DNA of 64,000 nucleotides, taken from NCBI RefSeq assembly GCF_001314875.1, contig NZ_LJZS01000001.1, positions 274,065 to 338,064 of the forward strand, in the 5' to 3' direction. This DNA comes from Halomonas sp. HL-48 (lineage in GTDB: Bacteria; Pseudomonadota; Gammaproteobacteria; Pseudomonadales; Halomonadaceae). The notes beneath the pieces were generated by a model. It worked only from the letters and a program-made list of their open reading frames with translations, had not been told where the DNA came from and ran no database searches. Below, in pieces: positions 1-9,552 of this stretch (the first letter of the stretch is position 1; each line of letters starts with the position of its first letter). Made by a program: the position numbers and the translations under genes.

Positions 1-41
1 GCCCAGGAAGGCCTTATCCGCTACCCAACCGAGTAAACGAC

Positions 42-67
42 GAACGCCCGCTTAAAAGCGGGCGTTC
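42..67 (-). terminator. Hairpin downstream of malic enzyme
   Basis: A perfect 10-bp inverted repeat (arms 42-51 and 58-67, loop TTAAAA) lies 28 bp past the malic enzyme stop codon. No good T-run follows on either strand, so it may be a weak or factor-dependent terminator or an mRNA 3'-end stabiliser. What lies left of base 42 cannot be judged. Confidence 0.5.
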
Positions 68-95
68 AGGTTGAATATTGCGCTGTCAGACCGGC

Positions 96-1367
96 TTATT
101 CGCCGTAAACGTCATTGATGCTGCCCAGCGGGTAGTGGGCCGGATAAGGCTTGCGTGCCACGCCCGAGTCCACCGCCGCCTGCGCCACCGCCGAGGAAAC
201 CCGCGCCAGCAGGCGCACATCCACAGGCGTGGGAATGATGTAGTCGCGGCCGAACTGCATGTCGGTGCGTTCGTAGGCATCCAGCACTGCCTGGGGCACC
301 GGCTCGCGGGCCAGATCCTTGAGAGCATGAACCGCGGCCAGCTTCATGGTTTCGTTAATGCGCGTGGCTCGTACGTCCAGCGCCCCGCGAAAGATGAACG
401 GGAAGCCCAGGACGTTATTGACCTGATTGGGGAAATCCGAGCGCCCGGTGGCCATGATCACGTCGGGGCGCGCCTCGCGGGCAACCGCCGGATGAATCTC
501 GGGATCCGGGTTGGTGCAGGCAAAAATCACCGGATCCGCCGCCATTTTCTTGACCTGATCCGCCGACAGCAGCCCGGGACCCGAGAGACCGATAAACACA
601 TCGGCCCCGTCGATGGCGTCATCCAGGGTGCGCATGTCCGTGTCCCTGGCAAATTCGGCTTTATATTCGTTAATGCCCTCACGTTCGCTGTGAATAACCC
701 CGCGGCGGTCAAGCATGACCAGGTTATCCTTGCTTGCCCCGCAGGACACCAGCAGGCGCATGCAGGCAATAGCGGCTGCCCCAGCGCCCATGCAAACGAT
801 CTTGACGTCGCCGATGGCTTTGCCCGCAATATCCAGCGCGTTGAGCATACCCGCCGCGGTGACGATCGCCGTACCGTGCTGGTCGTCATGGAAGACCGGG
901 ATATGGCAGCGCTCAATCAGCGCCTTTTCAATTTCAAAGCACTCGGGCGCCTTGATGTCTTCGAGATTGATCCCACCCCAGGTATCGGCAATGCGCGCTA
1001 CGGTGTCGATAAACGCCTGCGGGCTTTCTGCATCGACTTCGATATCCACCGAGTTGATGCCGGCAAAGCACTTGAACAGCACGCCCTTGCCTTCCATGAC
1101 GGGCTTGCTGGCCAAAGGCCCCAGGTTACCCAGCCCAAGGATCGCGCTGCCGTCGGAAATCACCGCGACCAGATTGCCTTTACCGGTATAGCGATAGGCA
1201 TTTTCGGCTTCACGGGCAATCTCCCTGACCGGCTCCGCAACGCCCGGACTATACGCCAGCGCCAGGTCCCGGGCGGTCGCGGTGGGTTTGGTCAACTCCA
1301 CCGACAGTTTTCCGGGAATCGGCTTCGCGTGATAATCCAAAGCGGCCTGCTTGTTTGCATCGGTCAT
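96..1367 (-). CDS. Malic enzyme, single-domain short form
   Basis: Oxidative decarboxylation of malate to pyruvate with NAD(P) in the cytosol. At 423 residues it is the short bacterial form and lacks the C-terminal phosphotransacetylase-like half of roughly 750-residue MaeB proteins. Visible family motifs are the N-terminal YSPGV segment, the metal/substrate region SDGSAILGLGNLGP, the DDQHGTA motif, a Rossmann glycine-rich stretch (GAGAAAIACMRLL) and the C-terminal TNPDPEIHP and GRSDFPNQVNN motifs. The ATG at 1367 begins the conserved N-terminal region. It is transcribed alone, away from rpmE. Cofactor preference (NAD or NADP) cannot be read from the sequence. Confidence 0.93.
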   Translation of the reverse strand: MTDANKQAALDYHAKPIPGKLSVELTKPTATARDLALAYSPGVAEPVREIAREAENAYRYTGKGNLVAVISDGSAILGLGNLGPLASKPVMEGKGVLFKCFAGINSVDIEVDAESPQAFIDTVARIADTWGGINLEDIKAPECFEIEKALIERCHIPVFHDDQHGTAIVTAAGMLNALDIAGKAIGDVKIVCMGAGAAAIACMRLLVSCGASKDNLVMLDRRGVIHSEREGINEYKAEFARDTDMRTLDDAIDGADVFIGLSGPGLLSADQVKKMAADPVIFACTNPDPEIHPAVAREARPDVIMATGRSDFPNQVNNVLGFPFIFRGALDVRATRINETMKLAAVHALKDLAREPVPQAVLDAYERTDMQFGRDYIIPTPVDVRLLARVSSAVAQAAVDSGVARKPYPAHYPLGSINDVYGE

Positions 1368-1635
1368 GGTCTAGGATCCAGTTGCATAGAAGGGAGATAA
1401 GTACGATCAGAATATAGAAAAACACGAGGCTGCTCAAGCAAGTGGTAAACCCGGCATAAAAACGATCGTTTTAACGACTTTAGCTTCAACTTCGTAACAT
1501 TTCGAATATATTTAATGAATCTTATACCTAACCGGTCCAGCCATAACGATTGCCTTATTGATGCATGGCAGCATTTAGTGGAAATATTTTCCAATAAATA
1601 TCTTTCTGCATTACCGGGTGGTGGCGCCCACCGGG
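1368..1635. promoter_or_regulatory. AT-rich gap upstream of malic enzyme
   Basis: Between the malic enzyme start and the rpmE terminator lie about 270 bp without a credible gene. The DNA is much more AT-rich than its surroundings, especially 1430-1610, as expected for a promoter region reading leftward into the malic enzyme gene. I could not fix -35 and -10 hexamers with confidence. A short inverted repeat (GGTGG CGC CCACC) sits near 1620-1632. Confidence 0.4.
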
Positions 1636-1637
1636 AA

Positions 1638-1667
1638 TAAAAAAAACCCACGCCGAGGCGTGGGTTT
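1638..1667 (-). terminator. Rho-independent terminator of rpmE
   Basis: Inverted repeat AAACCCACGCC / GGCGTGGGTTT (1644-1654 and 1657-1667) followed on the minus strand by a long T-tract (the A-run 1638-1646 on the plus strand). It lies 44 bp after the rpmE stop. Confidence 0.85.
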
Positions 1668-1710
1668 CTCACCGGCACCGAGGGCCGGCGATGTGGCAAA
1701 TCCGTGTGGA

Positions 1711-1926
1711 TCAGCCGCGCTTGACGGCAGCGCCGAAACGCTTGTTGAAGCGCTCTACGCGGCCACCGGTGGTCGCCTGCTTCTGCTTACCCGTGTAGAA
1801 AGGGTGGCAGTTGGAGCAAACGTCCAGAGAGAAGTCCTGACCCGACGTGGACCCTACCTGGAAGCTAGCACCGCAGGAACAACTGGCGGTGACCGTGTTG
1901 TAATTCGGATGGATACCTTGTTTCAT
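1711..1926 (-). CDS. rpmE: 50S ribosomal protein L31, zinc-binding type
   Basis: Small 71-residue protein of the large ribosomal subunit at the inter-subunit bridge. The start MKQGIHPNY is the standard L31 N-terminus and is preceded by a GAGG ribosome binding site; a longer in-frame upstream extension is not needed. Four cysteines (a CSC motif near residue 16 and CSNC near residue 37, before HPFYTG) identify the zinc-binding C+ form, the version replaced by zinc-free paralogues under zinc starvation in many bacteria. It is divergent from priA, an order shared with pseudomonads. Confidence 0.97.
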   Translation of the reverse strand: MKQGIHPNYNTVTASCSCGASFQVGSTSGQDFSLDVCSNCHPFYTGKQKQATTGGRVERFNKRFGAAVKRG

Positions 1927-2070
1927 CTTGAGCCTCATCAGCGGTATGCCGCCACCTGATCTCGTGCCAGGCACCGCATACGGTTTAAAAAAACGACTAA
2001 CCGGTTAATCGCTCCATCGTTTAGAGTCAGAGCGGCCGCGTATTCTAGCAAAACTAATGCCGGAGGCCAA

Positions 2071-4293
2071 TTGTCCGACGCTGTTTCCGCCCAGGTGCTC
2101 AAAATTGCCCTGCCGTCGCCCCTGCGGCGCCTGTTTGACTATCTCCCCCATCGACAGACGCCGCCCGGCGGCTGGCAGCCTGGCCTGCGCGTGCGCGTGC
2201 CGTTCGGTCGTCGCGAGGTCGTCGGGGTGATTATCGAACTCACCGACAAAAGCGAGCTGCCGCGAGCGCAGCTACGCCAAGTCAGCGACACCCTCGACGA
2301 TGCGCCGCTACCGGCGGATTGGCGCTGGCTGTGCCAGTTTGCCGCCCGCTATTACCAGCACAGTCTGGGCGATACGCTGCACATGGCGATGCCCGCGCGG
2401 CTGCGCCAGGGCCACCCCATGGCGGGCCGGACGCAAACGCTCTGGCGGGCGGCGGGGACCGCCGACGACGAACGCCTGGCCCGGGCGCCGAAGCAGGCCG
2501 AGCTACACGCGCTGCTACAACAGCACCCCCACGGATTGCCGGGTCGCGCGGTCAGCGCCCATGGGTTCAGCCGCGACCAGCTGCTGGCCCTTGAAAAAAA
2601 GGGCCTCGCCCACGCCCAGGACATCACGCTCACTGCCCCTCTGCCACCCAGCGGCAGCTTGCTAGGCAGTCCGGCGCTGCCGCTTAATCGCGAACAGGCA
2701 ACGGCCCTGGCCGCGCTCCACGAAAAGCTTGATGATTATCACCCCTGCCTGCTGGAAGGCGTCACCGGCAGCGGCAAGACCGAAGTCTACCTGCAACTGA
2801 TCGAAGCCGTCGCCGCCAAGGGCAAGCAGTCCCTCGTCCTGGTGCCGGAAATCGGCCTCACGCCGCAGACGCTTGCCCGCTTCAAGAATCGCTTCCGGGT
2901 GCCTGTCGTTGCGCTGCACTCAGGCCTCACCGACCCCGAACGCCTGGACGTCTGGGAGGCCGCTGCCAGCGGCCGGGCGCTGATCATCATCGGTACCCGC
3001 TCGGCGATCTTCACGCCACTGGCCAACCCAGGGGCAATTATCGTCGACGAGGAACACGACGGCTCGTACAAGCAGCAGGACGGCCTGCGGTACCACGCCC
3101 GCGACCTGGCCGTCGCCCGCGCCCACCGCCACAAGATTCCGCTGCTGCTGGGCAGCGCCACACCGTCCCTGGAAAGCCTGCAGCAGGCCCTGTCGGGAGC
3201 GTATCGGCACTTACGTCTGACCCAGCGCCCTAGCCGCCATCCGCCCGCCAAGCTCGAGCTGGTGGATATGCGCCACCAGCGACGCCAGGGCGGCCTGCTG
3301 CCGGCGTCGCTCACCGCCATCAAGAACACCCTGGCCGGCGGCAAGCAGGTGCTGATTTTCATCAACCGACGGGGGTTTGCGCCCACCCTTGCCTGTCACG
3401 CCTGCGGCTGGATTGCCGAATGCGGCCAGTGCGATGCCCGCATGACCCTGCATCGCCAACCGCCGCTGCTCGCCTGCCATCATTGCGATAGCCGCCGCGG
3501 CCTGCCGGATGCCTGCCCGGACTGCGGCAGCGGCGACCTGCGCGCGTTAGGGAGCGGCACCGAACGCACCGAGGAAACCCTGCAGAGCCTGTTCCCCAAG
3601 ACCACGGTGCAGCGCATCGACCGCGACAGCACGCGAAAAAAGGACAGCTTCGAACAGATGTTAAAGGAGATCCAGCGCGGCGAACCCTGCCTGCTGGTGG
3701 GCACCCAGATGCTGGCCAAGGGCCACCACCTGCCCCACGTCACCCTGGTCGTGGTGGTCAATGCCGACGGCGGCCTTTACGCCGCTGACTTCCGCGCCCT
3801 GGAGCATAGCGCGCAGCTTCTCGAGCAGGTAGCGGGGCGCGCCGGGCGGGCCGTTCACCCGGGCCGCGTCCTGGTGCAGACCCTGCACCCTGACGACCCA
3901 CACCTTGGCCAGCTGGCCGAACACGGCTACGGCGCCCTGGCGCGCCACCTGCTGGAGGAGCGACGCCTGGCGAAGCTACCGCCGTTTTGCTTTATGGCGC
4001 TGCTGCGCATTGAAAGCCCCAAGGAAGACGCCGCCCTTGCCCTGGGGCAGCAGGCCGCCCAAGCGCTGCGCGAGTGGCTAACCCAGTCGGCCACGCCGGC
4101 ACGCTGCCTGGGGCCGGTGCCCGCGCCGATGGAGCGCCGTCAGAACCGCTACCACCTGCAGGTCATGCTCGCCGCCGACAAGCGCAGCCAGCTGCATGCC
4201 GCCGCCAGCTGGCTGGTGCAGTGGCTCGAGGTCAACCGCGACGCACGCCGGGTTCGCTGGTCGATCGATATCGACCCCCAAAGCCTGTCCTAG
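2071..4293 (+). CDS. priA: Primosomal replication restart helicase PriA
   Basis: PriA recognises stalled forks and D-loops, unwinds the lagging arm and starts DnaB reloading. The 740-residue product has the N-terminal 3'-DNA-binding region (about 1-105), a Walker A motif GVTGSGKT (about 230-237), the DEEH helicase motif II (about 325), and a cluster of paired cysteines between about 441 and 490 (CHACGW, CGQC, CHHC, CPDC) that binds two zinc ions. Start: I chose TTG at 2071 because CGGAGG lies 5 bases upstream and the N-terminus matches the family; the ATG at 2057 is out of frame. The TTG start may keep expression low. Confidence 0.97.
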   Translation: MSDAVSAQVLKIALPSPLRRLFDYLPHRQTPPGGWQPGLRVRVPFGRREVVGVIIELTDKSELPRAQLRQVSDTLDDAPLPADWRWLCQFAARYYQHSLGDTLHMAMPARLRQGHPMAGRTQTLWRAAGTADDERLARAPKQAELHALLQQHPHGLPGRAVSAHGFSRDQLLALEKKGLAHAQDITLTAPLPPSGSLLGSPALPLNREQATALAALHEKLDDYHPCLLEGVTGSGKTEVYLQLIEAVAAKGKQSLVLVPEIGLTPQTLARFKNRFRVPVVALHSGLTDPERLDVWEAAASGRALIIIGTRSAIFTPLANPGAIIVDEEHDGSYKQQDGLRYHARDLAVARAHRHKIPLLLGSATPSLESLQQALSGAYRHLRLTQRPSRHPPAKLELVDMRHQRRQGGLLPASLTAIKNTLAGGKQVLIFINRRGFAPTLACHACGWIAECGQCDARMTLHRQPPLLACHHCDSRRGLPDACPDCGSGDLRALGSGTERTEETLQSLFPKTTVQRIDRDSTRKKDSFEQMLKEIQRGEPCLLVGTQMLAKGHHLPHVTLVVVVNADGGLYAADFRALEHSAQLLEQVAGRAGRAVHPGRVLVQTLHPDDPHLGQLAEHGYGALARHLLEERRLAKLPPFCFMALLRIESPKEDAALALGQQAAQALREWLTQSATPARCLGPVPAPMERRQNRYHLQVMLAADKRSQLHAAASWLVQWLEVNRDARRVRWSIDIDPQSLS

Positions 4294-4334
4294 CGCTTTT
4301 CAACAAACATTAAAACAGCGACTTGCATAACGCG

Positions 4335-4436
4335 GGTGCCAGGGCAGGTTGTAGCGAGGTTCTTTCGCCCATGGATGGCGAAAGTAGCGCCCAGGGAGGG
4401 GTTCACAGCGCCCTCGCGGAAACCTGCCCTGGCGCC
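4335..4436. repeat. REP-like composite palindromic element
   Basis: Between priA and argS lies a 102-bp element bounded by long arms: 4335-4350 pairs with 4421-4436 (15 of 16 positions, 13 perfect). Inside are a second stem CTTTCGCC/GGCGAAAG (4362-4369 with 4377-4384) and a third GAGGG/CCCTC (4396-4400 with 4411-4415). This three-arm layout is typical of REP/REPIN-type intergenic elements. Only one copy is in the window, so its repeat status is inferred from architecture and from resemblance to elements I recall in related gammaproteobacteria. Confidence 0.6.
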
Positions 4437-4473
4437 AATACGTTGAGAGATCCGCTTGTTTGACGACACGCCT

Positions 4474-4501
4474 TTGAAACTGCGGCGCAATTGCCGATAA
4501 T
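4474..4501 (+). promoter_or_regulatory. Putative sigma-70 promoter of argS
   Basis: TTGAAA (4474-4479), a 16-bp spacer and GATAAT (4496-4501), located 60 bp before the argS start and just past the REP-like element. The sequence after the -10 (TGGTCGCC) recurs after a TACAAT upstream of hslV and, in part, upstream of ubiE. Confidence 0.5.
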
Positions 4502-4561
4502 GGTCGCCCTACTGGCACACCTCGTACAGATGCGCACACGCTGCCTTAACCGGATACCTAG

Positions 4562-6247
4562 ATGAAAGACACGATTACTTCACTGCTCGACGGCGCGGTT
4601 GCTGCGCTCAAGCACCAAGGCGTGCTGCCTGCTGATCTCCAGCCCACCATCAAGGTGGACCCCACCAAGGACAAAGCCCACGGTGATTACGCCACCAACC
4701 TGGCGCTGATGCTGGCCAAGCCCGCCGGCATGAAGCCCCGCGAACTGGCTGACGCCCTGGTGGCAGCCCTGCCCGACAGCGATGCGATCCAGAAAACCGA
4801 GATTGCCGGCCCAGGCTTCATCAACTTTTTCGCCGCTTCCGACGCCGCCGCGCAAATCGTCGCCCAGGTGCTCGACAGCGGCGACGCCTTCGGGCGCAGC
4901 CTGATCGGCAAGGGCGAAAAAGTGCAGGTGGAATTCGTCTCCGCCAATCCGACCGGCCCCCTGCACGTCGGCCACGGCCGGGGCGCAGCGATTGGCGACT
5001 GCCTGTGTCGTCTGCTTGCCGCCAGCGGTTACGACGTGACCCGTGAGTTCTACTACAACGACGCCGGAGCGCAAATCGACAATCTGGCGCGCTCGGTACA
5101 GGCGCGCGCCAAAGGACTTGGCCCCGAGGATGACAGCTGGCCGGAAGACGGCTATCGCGGCGACTACATCATTGATGTGGCCAAAGACTTCATGGCGGGC
5201 GAAACAGTCACCGCCGACGACCGCGAAGTCACAGCCAGCGCCAACCCCAACGACCTGGACGCCATTCAGGCGTTTGCGGTGGCCTGGCTTCGCCGCGAGC
5301 AGGACCTGGACCTGAAGGCCTTCGGCGTCGAATTCGACGTCTACTTTCTCGAATCGTCGCTGTACGCCGACGGCAAGGTGGACGCCACGGTCGAAAAGCT
5401 CATTGCCGCGGGCCATACCTATGAAGAAGACGGCGCCATGTGGCTGCGTACGACCGATTTCGGCGATGACAAAGACCGCGTGATGCGCAAGCGCGAAGGC
5501 GGCTATACCTACTTCCTGCCCGACGTGGCCTACCACCTGGACAAATGGCAGCGCGGTTTCAAGACGGTGATCAACGAACAGGGCGCCGACCATCACTCGA
5601 CGGTGACCCGCGTACGCGCCGGCCTGCAGGCGCTGGAAGTCGGCATTCCCAAGGGCTGGCCCGACTATGTGCTGCATCAGATGGTCATGGTGACCCGCTC
5701 GGGCGTTGAGGTAAAACTCTCCAAGCGCGCCGGCAGCTATGTCACCGTGCGTGACCTGATCGACGAAGTCGGCCGCGACGCCACGCGCTTTTTCCTCGCC
5801 GCCCGCCGCGCCGACTCACAGCTGACCTTCGATATCGATCTGGCCCGTTCGCAGTCCAACGACAACCCGGTGTATTACATCCAGTACGCCCACGCGCGGG
5901 TGTGCAGCATGCTGCGCAAGGCCGAAGCGGCTGGCCAGCCCTTCGACCACGACCTGGCGCTGGCCAACCTGGCCTTGCTCGACAGCGACCAGGAACGCGC
6001 CGTACTCAACCGTCTGGCCCGCTACCCCGAAGTGGTCGAGAACGCCACCCGCAACCGCGAGCCCCAGCAGATTGCCCAGTACCTGCTGGACCTGGCGGGC
6101 GATTTCCACACCTGCTACAACGCCGTCAAGGTCATGGTCGACGATGCGACCTTGCGCAACACCCGGCTGGCGCTGGGCCTTGCGACCCGCCAGGTGTTGC
6201 GCAATGGACTGGACCTGATGGGCGTCAGCGCCCCCGAGGAGATGTAA
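4562..6247 (+). CDS. argS: Arginyl-tRNA synthetase
   Basis: Class I aminoacyl-tRNA synthetase charging tRNA-Arg in the cytosol. The 561-residue product has the ArgRS N-terminal additional domain (about 1-90), the HIGH-type signature HVGH at 135-138, a KMSK-type loop reading KLSKR at 385-389, and a C-terminal helical DALR anticodon-binding domain (about 440-561) beginning with the [10 protein letters not shown] segment. Length and motif spacing are normal. The SPOR gene starts 3 bp after the stop, so the two are probably co-transcribed, as in pseudomonads. The ribosome binding site is weak. Confidence 0.97.
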   Translation: MKDTITSLLDGAVAALKHQGVLPADLQPTIKVDPTKDKAHGDYATNLALMLAKPAGMKPRELADALVAALPDSDAIQKTEIAGPGFINFFAASDAAAQIVAQVLDSGDAFGRSLIGKGEKVQVEFVSANPTGPLHVGHGRGAAIGDCLCRLLAASGYDVTREFYYNDAGAQIDNLARSVQARAKGLGPEDDSWPEDGYRGDYIIDVAKDFMAGETVTADDREVTASANPNDLDAIQAFAVAWLRREQDLDLKAFGVEFDVYFLESSLYADGKVDATVEKLIAAGHTYEEDGAMWLRTTDFGDDKDRVMRKREGGYTYFLPDVAYHLDKWQRGFKTVINEQGADHHSTVTRVRAGLQALEVGIPKGWPDYVLHQMVMVTRSGVEVKLSKRAGSYVTVRDLIDEVGRDATRFFLAARRADSQLTFDIDLARSQSNDNPVYYIQYAHARVCSMLRKAEAAGQPFDHDLALANLALLDSDQERAVLNRLARYPEVVENATRNREPQQIAQYLLDLAGDFHTCYNAVKVMVDDATLRNTRLALGLATRQVLRNGLDLMGVSAPEEM

Positions 6248-6250
6248 GTA

Positions 6251-6973
6251 ATGGCCACTCCGCGTAAAAAGCCCACCCGGCGCGGCGCCACAAGCCAGCG
6301 TAAACCCGCCCGCCGATCAGGCGGCGGGTTTCGCTTGCCCGGCTGGCTGTGGGGGTTGGCAGGCGTTGCCGCGGGGTTCTTCCTCGCCCAGCACCAGCAT
6401 GGCACCGCTCCCTGGCAGGAGCCGCCGGAAGAAGCCGCTCAAACGGCCTCGGAGCCGGACGCTGCCGAGCGAGAAGCCCGCGAAGCCGCGCGGGAAACCG
6501 AGGCGTCAGCGGAATCCTCGATGCCCACCTTCGAGTTCTATACCCTGCTGCCTGAAACCGAGGTTATCGCCCCGGGCGTCGCACCGGCATCGACCGTTGA
6601 TAAGCCGGCGGCCGCCGCGACGGATGACACGACCGACGACGAGAAGGTCGACGACCCGATCGCCCAGGTCATTGCCGCCAACATGCGCCCGGAGGAGCAG
6701 GTAACCACCGCGCAGCAAGCGGCCAATGATGATGAGGATGCCCGCTACGTGTTGCAGGCGGCGTCGTTTCGCGAGCTCGGCGACGCCGAACAGCTCCGCG
6801 AACGCCTGCGCAACCTGAGCCTGCTGGCGCAGATCAGCGAGATTCAGGCCAACGGCAGCACCTGGCATCGCGTCCAGGTCGGCCCCTACGATGACACCCG
6901 CGAGCTCAATCGGGCGCAGGATTTAATGACCACCCAGGGCATCGAGCCACTGCTGATTCAGTTGCAAAACTAA
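6251..6973 (+). CDS. FtsN-like SPOR-domain membrane protein
   Basis: A 240-residue bitopic inner-membrane protein. It has a basic cytoplasmic N-terminus (about 1-27), one transmembrane helix (about 28-46), a long acidic, Ala/Glu-rich periplasmic linker (about 55-165) and a C-terminal SPOR domain (about 168-240) starting YVLQAASF and ending VQVGPYDDTRELNRAQ. SPOR domains bind denuded peptidoglycan at the septum, and this position after argS is the usual place of an FtsN-type protein in pseudomonads. Whether it is the essential division FtsN or another SPOR protein cannot be decided from sequence alone. Confidence 0.8.
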   Translation: MATPRKKPTRRGATSQRKPARRSGGGFRLPGWLWGLAGVAAGFFLAQHQHGTAPWQEPPEEAAQTASEPDAAEREAREAARETEASAESSMPTFEFYTLLPETEVIAPGVAPASTVDKPAAAATDDTTDDEKVDDPIAQVIAANMRPEEQVTTAQQAANDDEDARYVLQAASFRELGDAEQLRERLRNLSLLAQISEIQANGSTWHRVQVGPYDDTRELNRAQDLMTTQGIEPLLIQLQN

Positions 6974-6993
6974 GAAAGCCTTTCTGAATACCC

Positions 6994-7031
6994 GGCGGGC
7001 GGTTGATTTTTTATCGGCCGCCCGCATTTTG
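6994..7031 (+). terminator. Terminator between the SPOR gene and hslV
   Basis: GCGGGCGG (6995-7002) pairs with CCGCCCGC (7018-7025), with extra pairing inside the loop, followed by ATTTTGTT. It ends the argS-SPOR unit, so hslV should have its own promoter in the following 75 bp; a TACAAT hexamer at 7046-7051 is a possible -10. I could not identify a clear sigma-32 promoter. Confidence 0.7.
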
Positions 7032-7108
7032 TTGGGAACCGCTTTTACAATGGTCGCACCGCGACCCGACCGTCATCGGGAGCACGTCTCCCCCAAGGAG
7101 TTATCTCC

Positions 7109-7642
7109 ATGACCACCATCGTATCCGTTCGTCGCGGCAACCAAGTCGCCCTGGCAGGTGACGGCCAGGTATCGCTGGGCAACACCGTGATGAAAGGCAA
7201 CGCCAGCAAGGTTCGCCGCCTCTATCGTGGCAAGGTGCTGGCCGGCTTTGCAGGCGGAACCGCCGACGCCTTCACCCTGTTTGAGCGTTTCGAAGCCCAG
7301 CTTGAAAAATACCAGGGTCACCTGACCAAGGCCGCCGTTGAGCTTGCCAAGGACTGGCGCACCGACCGCGCACTACGCCGCCTGGAAGCGCTGCTCGCCG
7401 TGGCTGACCATAGCGCCTCGTTGATCATTACCGGCAACGGCGACGTGGTGGAGCCGGAGCGCGGCATCATCGCCATCGGTTCCGGCGGCAACTATGCTCA
7501 GGCAAGCGCCCGCGCGCTGCTCGAAAACACCGAGCTGGGCGCCCGCGACATTACCGAGAAATCCCTCGCCATCGCCGGTGACATCTGCGTGTTCACCAAT
7601 CATCACATCACGCTTGAAGAGCTGAACATCAACGAACGTTGA
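7109..7642 (+). CDS. hslV: ATP-dependent protease peptidase subunit HslV
   Basis: Proteasome-like threonine peptidase that forms a double hexamer capped by HslU and degrades unfolded or regulatory proteins in the cytosol. The product is 177 residues, starting [11 protein letters not shown]; removal of Met exposes the catalytic threonine. The conserved [14 protein letters not shown] segment and GSGGNYA motif are present. AAGGAG lies 7 bases before the ATG. hslU follows 11 bp downstream in the same operon. Confidence 0.98.
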   Translation: MTTIVSVRRGNQVALAGDGQVSLGNTVMKGNASKVRRLYRGKVLAGFAGGTADAFTLFERFEAQLEKYQGHLTKAAVELAKDWRTDRALRRLEALLAVADHSASLIITGNGDVVEPERGIIAIGSGGNYAQASARALLENTELGARDITEKSLAIAGDICVFTNHHITLEELNINER

Positions 7643-7653
7643 GGCCACCTTTT

Positions 7654-8976
7654 ATGACCCAGATGACACCCCGCGAAATCGTCCACGCCCTGGACCAGTA
7701 CATCATTGGCCAGCAAGACGCCAAACGCGCCGTCGCCATTGCATTGCGCAACCGCTGGCGCCGCATGCAGCTGGACGACGAGCTGCGCCCGGAGGTCACG
7801 CCCAAGAACATCCTGATGATCGGCCCCACCGGCGTGGGCAAGACCGAAATCGCCCGCCGCCTCGCCAAGCTGGCGCGGGCACCGTTCATCAAAGTGGAAG
7901 CCACCAAGTTTACCGAAGTGGGCTATGTGGGCCGCGACGTCGAATCGATCATCCGCGACCTGATCGAAGCGGCGATCAAGATGGTGCGCGAACACGCCAA
8001 GGAAGAAGTCGGTCACCGTGCCGAGGACGCGGCGGAAGACCGTATCCTCGACGCGCTGCTGCCACCGCCCCGCGGCCAGGAAGACAAGCCCCGCGACGAC
8101 AGCGGCACACGCCAGACTTTCCGCAAGAAGCTGCGCGAAGGCCAGCTGGACGATAAGGAAATCGACATCGAGATTTCCGCCCAGGGTCAGGGCATCGACA
8201 TCATGACCCCGCCGGGTATGGAAGAAATGACCAGCCAGCTGCAGAGCCTGTTTTCCAACATGGGTCAGCAGAAGCGCGAAAACCGCCGCGTGAAGGTCAA
8301 AGAAGCCTTCGGCCTGCTGCGCGACGAAGAAGCCAGCAAGCTGGTCAACGAAGAGGAAATCAAGGCCCGCGCCGTGGAAGCGGTCGAGCAGCACGGCATC
8401 GTCTTTCTCGACGAGATCGACAAGGTCGCCAAGGGCAGTGGCCAGTCAAGCGGCGGCGAAGTCTCCCGCGAGGGCGTGCAGCGTGACCTGCTGCCGTTGA
8501 TCGAAGGCTCGACCGTGTCGACCAAGTACGGCATGGTCAAAACCGACCACATCCTGTTCATCGCGTCGGGGGCTTTCCACCTATCCCGGCCGTCGGACCT
8601 GATTCCCGAACTGCAGGGCCGCCTGCCCATCCGCGTCGAGCTGGATGCGCTGACGCCGGGTGATTTCAAGCGTATCCTGACCGAGCCGTCGGCATCACTG
8701 ACACGGCAGTACACGGCATTGCTGGCCACCGAAGGACTCGACGTTGAGTTTACTGAGGATGGCATCGAGCGGATTGCCCAGATCTCCTGGCAGGTCAACG
8801 AGGGCACCGAAAATATCGGCGCGCGCCGCCTGCATACCGTCATGGAGCGGCTGCTCGAAGAGGCCTCCTTCAAGGGCGGCGACATGGAAAGCCCGCTGGT
8901 GATCGACGCCGACTACGTCAATGCCCAACTGGGCGAGTTAGCCGTCGACGAAGATCTGTCGCGCTATATCCTCTAA
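7654..8976 (+). CDS. hslU: ATP-dependent protease ATPase subunit HslU
   Basis: AAA+ unfoldase that feeds substrates into HslV. The 440-residue product has Walker A GPTGVGKT at 57-64, the intermediate (I) domain inserted at about 110-240, Walker B FLDEID at 251-256, and the C-terminal tail DEDLSRYIL that docks between HslV subunits. The ATG at 7654 gives the standard start [10 protein letters not shown]; a TTG 15 bases upstream is in frame but overlaps the probable GAGG ribosome binding site. Confidence 0.98.
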   Translation: MTQMTPREIVHALDQYIIGQQDAKRAVAIALRNRWRRMQLDDELRPEVTPKNILMIGPTGVGKTEIARRLAKLARAPFIKVEATKFTEVGYVGRDVESIIRDLIEAAIKMVREHAKEEVGHRAEDAAEDRILDALLPPPRGQEDKPRDDSGTRQTFRKKLREGQLDDKEIDIEISAQGQGIDIMTPPGMEEMTSQLQSLFSNMGQQKRENRRVKVKEAFGLLRDEEASKLVNEEEIKARAVEAVEQHGIVFLDEIDKVAKGSGQSSGGEVSREGVQRDLLPLIEGSTVSTKYGMVKTDHILFIASGAFHLSRPSDLIPELQGRLPIRVELDALTPGDFKRILTEPSASLTRQYTALLATEGLDVEFTEDGIERIAQISWQVNEGTENIGARRLHTVMERLLEEASFKGGDMESPLVIDADYVNAQLGELAVDEDLSRYIL

Positions 8977-9053
8977 CGCGCTGGCTCGGCAGGGATGCCG
9001 AGCCTGGGTGTGCCCTGAGGGCTACCCGACGCCAAGCCTAATTGAGGTACGAT

Positions 9054-9437
9054 ATGACTGCTCCCACCCCGACCCGCGTTCACTATCATAAGCCGACCCG
9101 CGAGCTGGAACTTGGCTACGCCAACGGCGAAAGCTATCGCCTGCCGGTGGAGCTGCTGCGCGTCTACTCGCCCTCCGCCGAGGTGCGCGGCCACGGTGGC
9201 GACACGGCCGTGCTACAGGTCGGAAAGAAAGATGTGGGGCTACAGAACATCACCCCCGCCGGCAACTACGCCCTCAAGCTGCACTTTGACGACGGCCACG
9301 ACAGCGGGTTGTTCAGTTGGAACTACCTTTACGAGCTGGCCCAGCATCAAAGCGAGTACTGGGAAAATTACCTGCAGCGGCTTGACGAGGCCAGCGCTTC
9401 CCGCGAGCCTGCCAGCATCCAGTTCAAGCAGCTGTGA
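9054..9437 (+). CDS. DUF971 family protein
   Basis: A 127-residue cytosolic protein of the DUF971 family, whose fold matches the N-terminal domain of gamma-butyrobetaine hydroxylases and which also occurs fused to iron-sulfur carrier proteins. Visible conserved stretches are the YANGESYRLP segment and the C-terminal GLFSWNYLYELA segment. The ATG at 9054 follows TTGAGG at 9042-9047. It sits 77 bp after hslU, as in many gammaproteobacteria. The molecular function is unknown; no catalytic residues are evident. Confidence 0.85.
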   Translation: MTAPTPTRVHYHKPTRELELGYANGESYRLPVELLRVYSPSAEVRGHGGDTAVLQVGKKDVGLQNITPAGNYALKLHFDDGHDSGLFSWNYLYELAQHQSEYWENYLQRLDEASASREPASIQFKQL

Positions 9438-9552
9438 CGTCGCGCCCCAGCGGCAAACGCAGACAAGCCAGGGCGGACAAGGCTACAATGGCGCCAACCT
9501 TTTAATGCGACGACCGCCTGGTCGACGCTCTTCGCCTCGAACTCGGGAGCTA

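Noticed and set aside
78..1400. 440-codon open frame on the plus strand opposite the malic enzyme
   Set aside because: It mirrors the malic enzyme gene almost exactly, has no family motif, and its composition is what GC-rich antisense frames produce. The minus-strand frame has clear catalytic motifs.
4580..5677. 365-codon antisense frame opposite argS
   Set aside because: No recognisable domain; its length follows from the codon bias of argS on the other strand.
7032..7108. Sigma-32 heat-shock promoter of hslVU
   Set aside because: Expected from biology, but no CTTGAAA and CCCCAT pair at proper spacing is visible.
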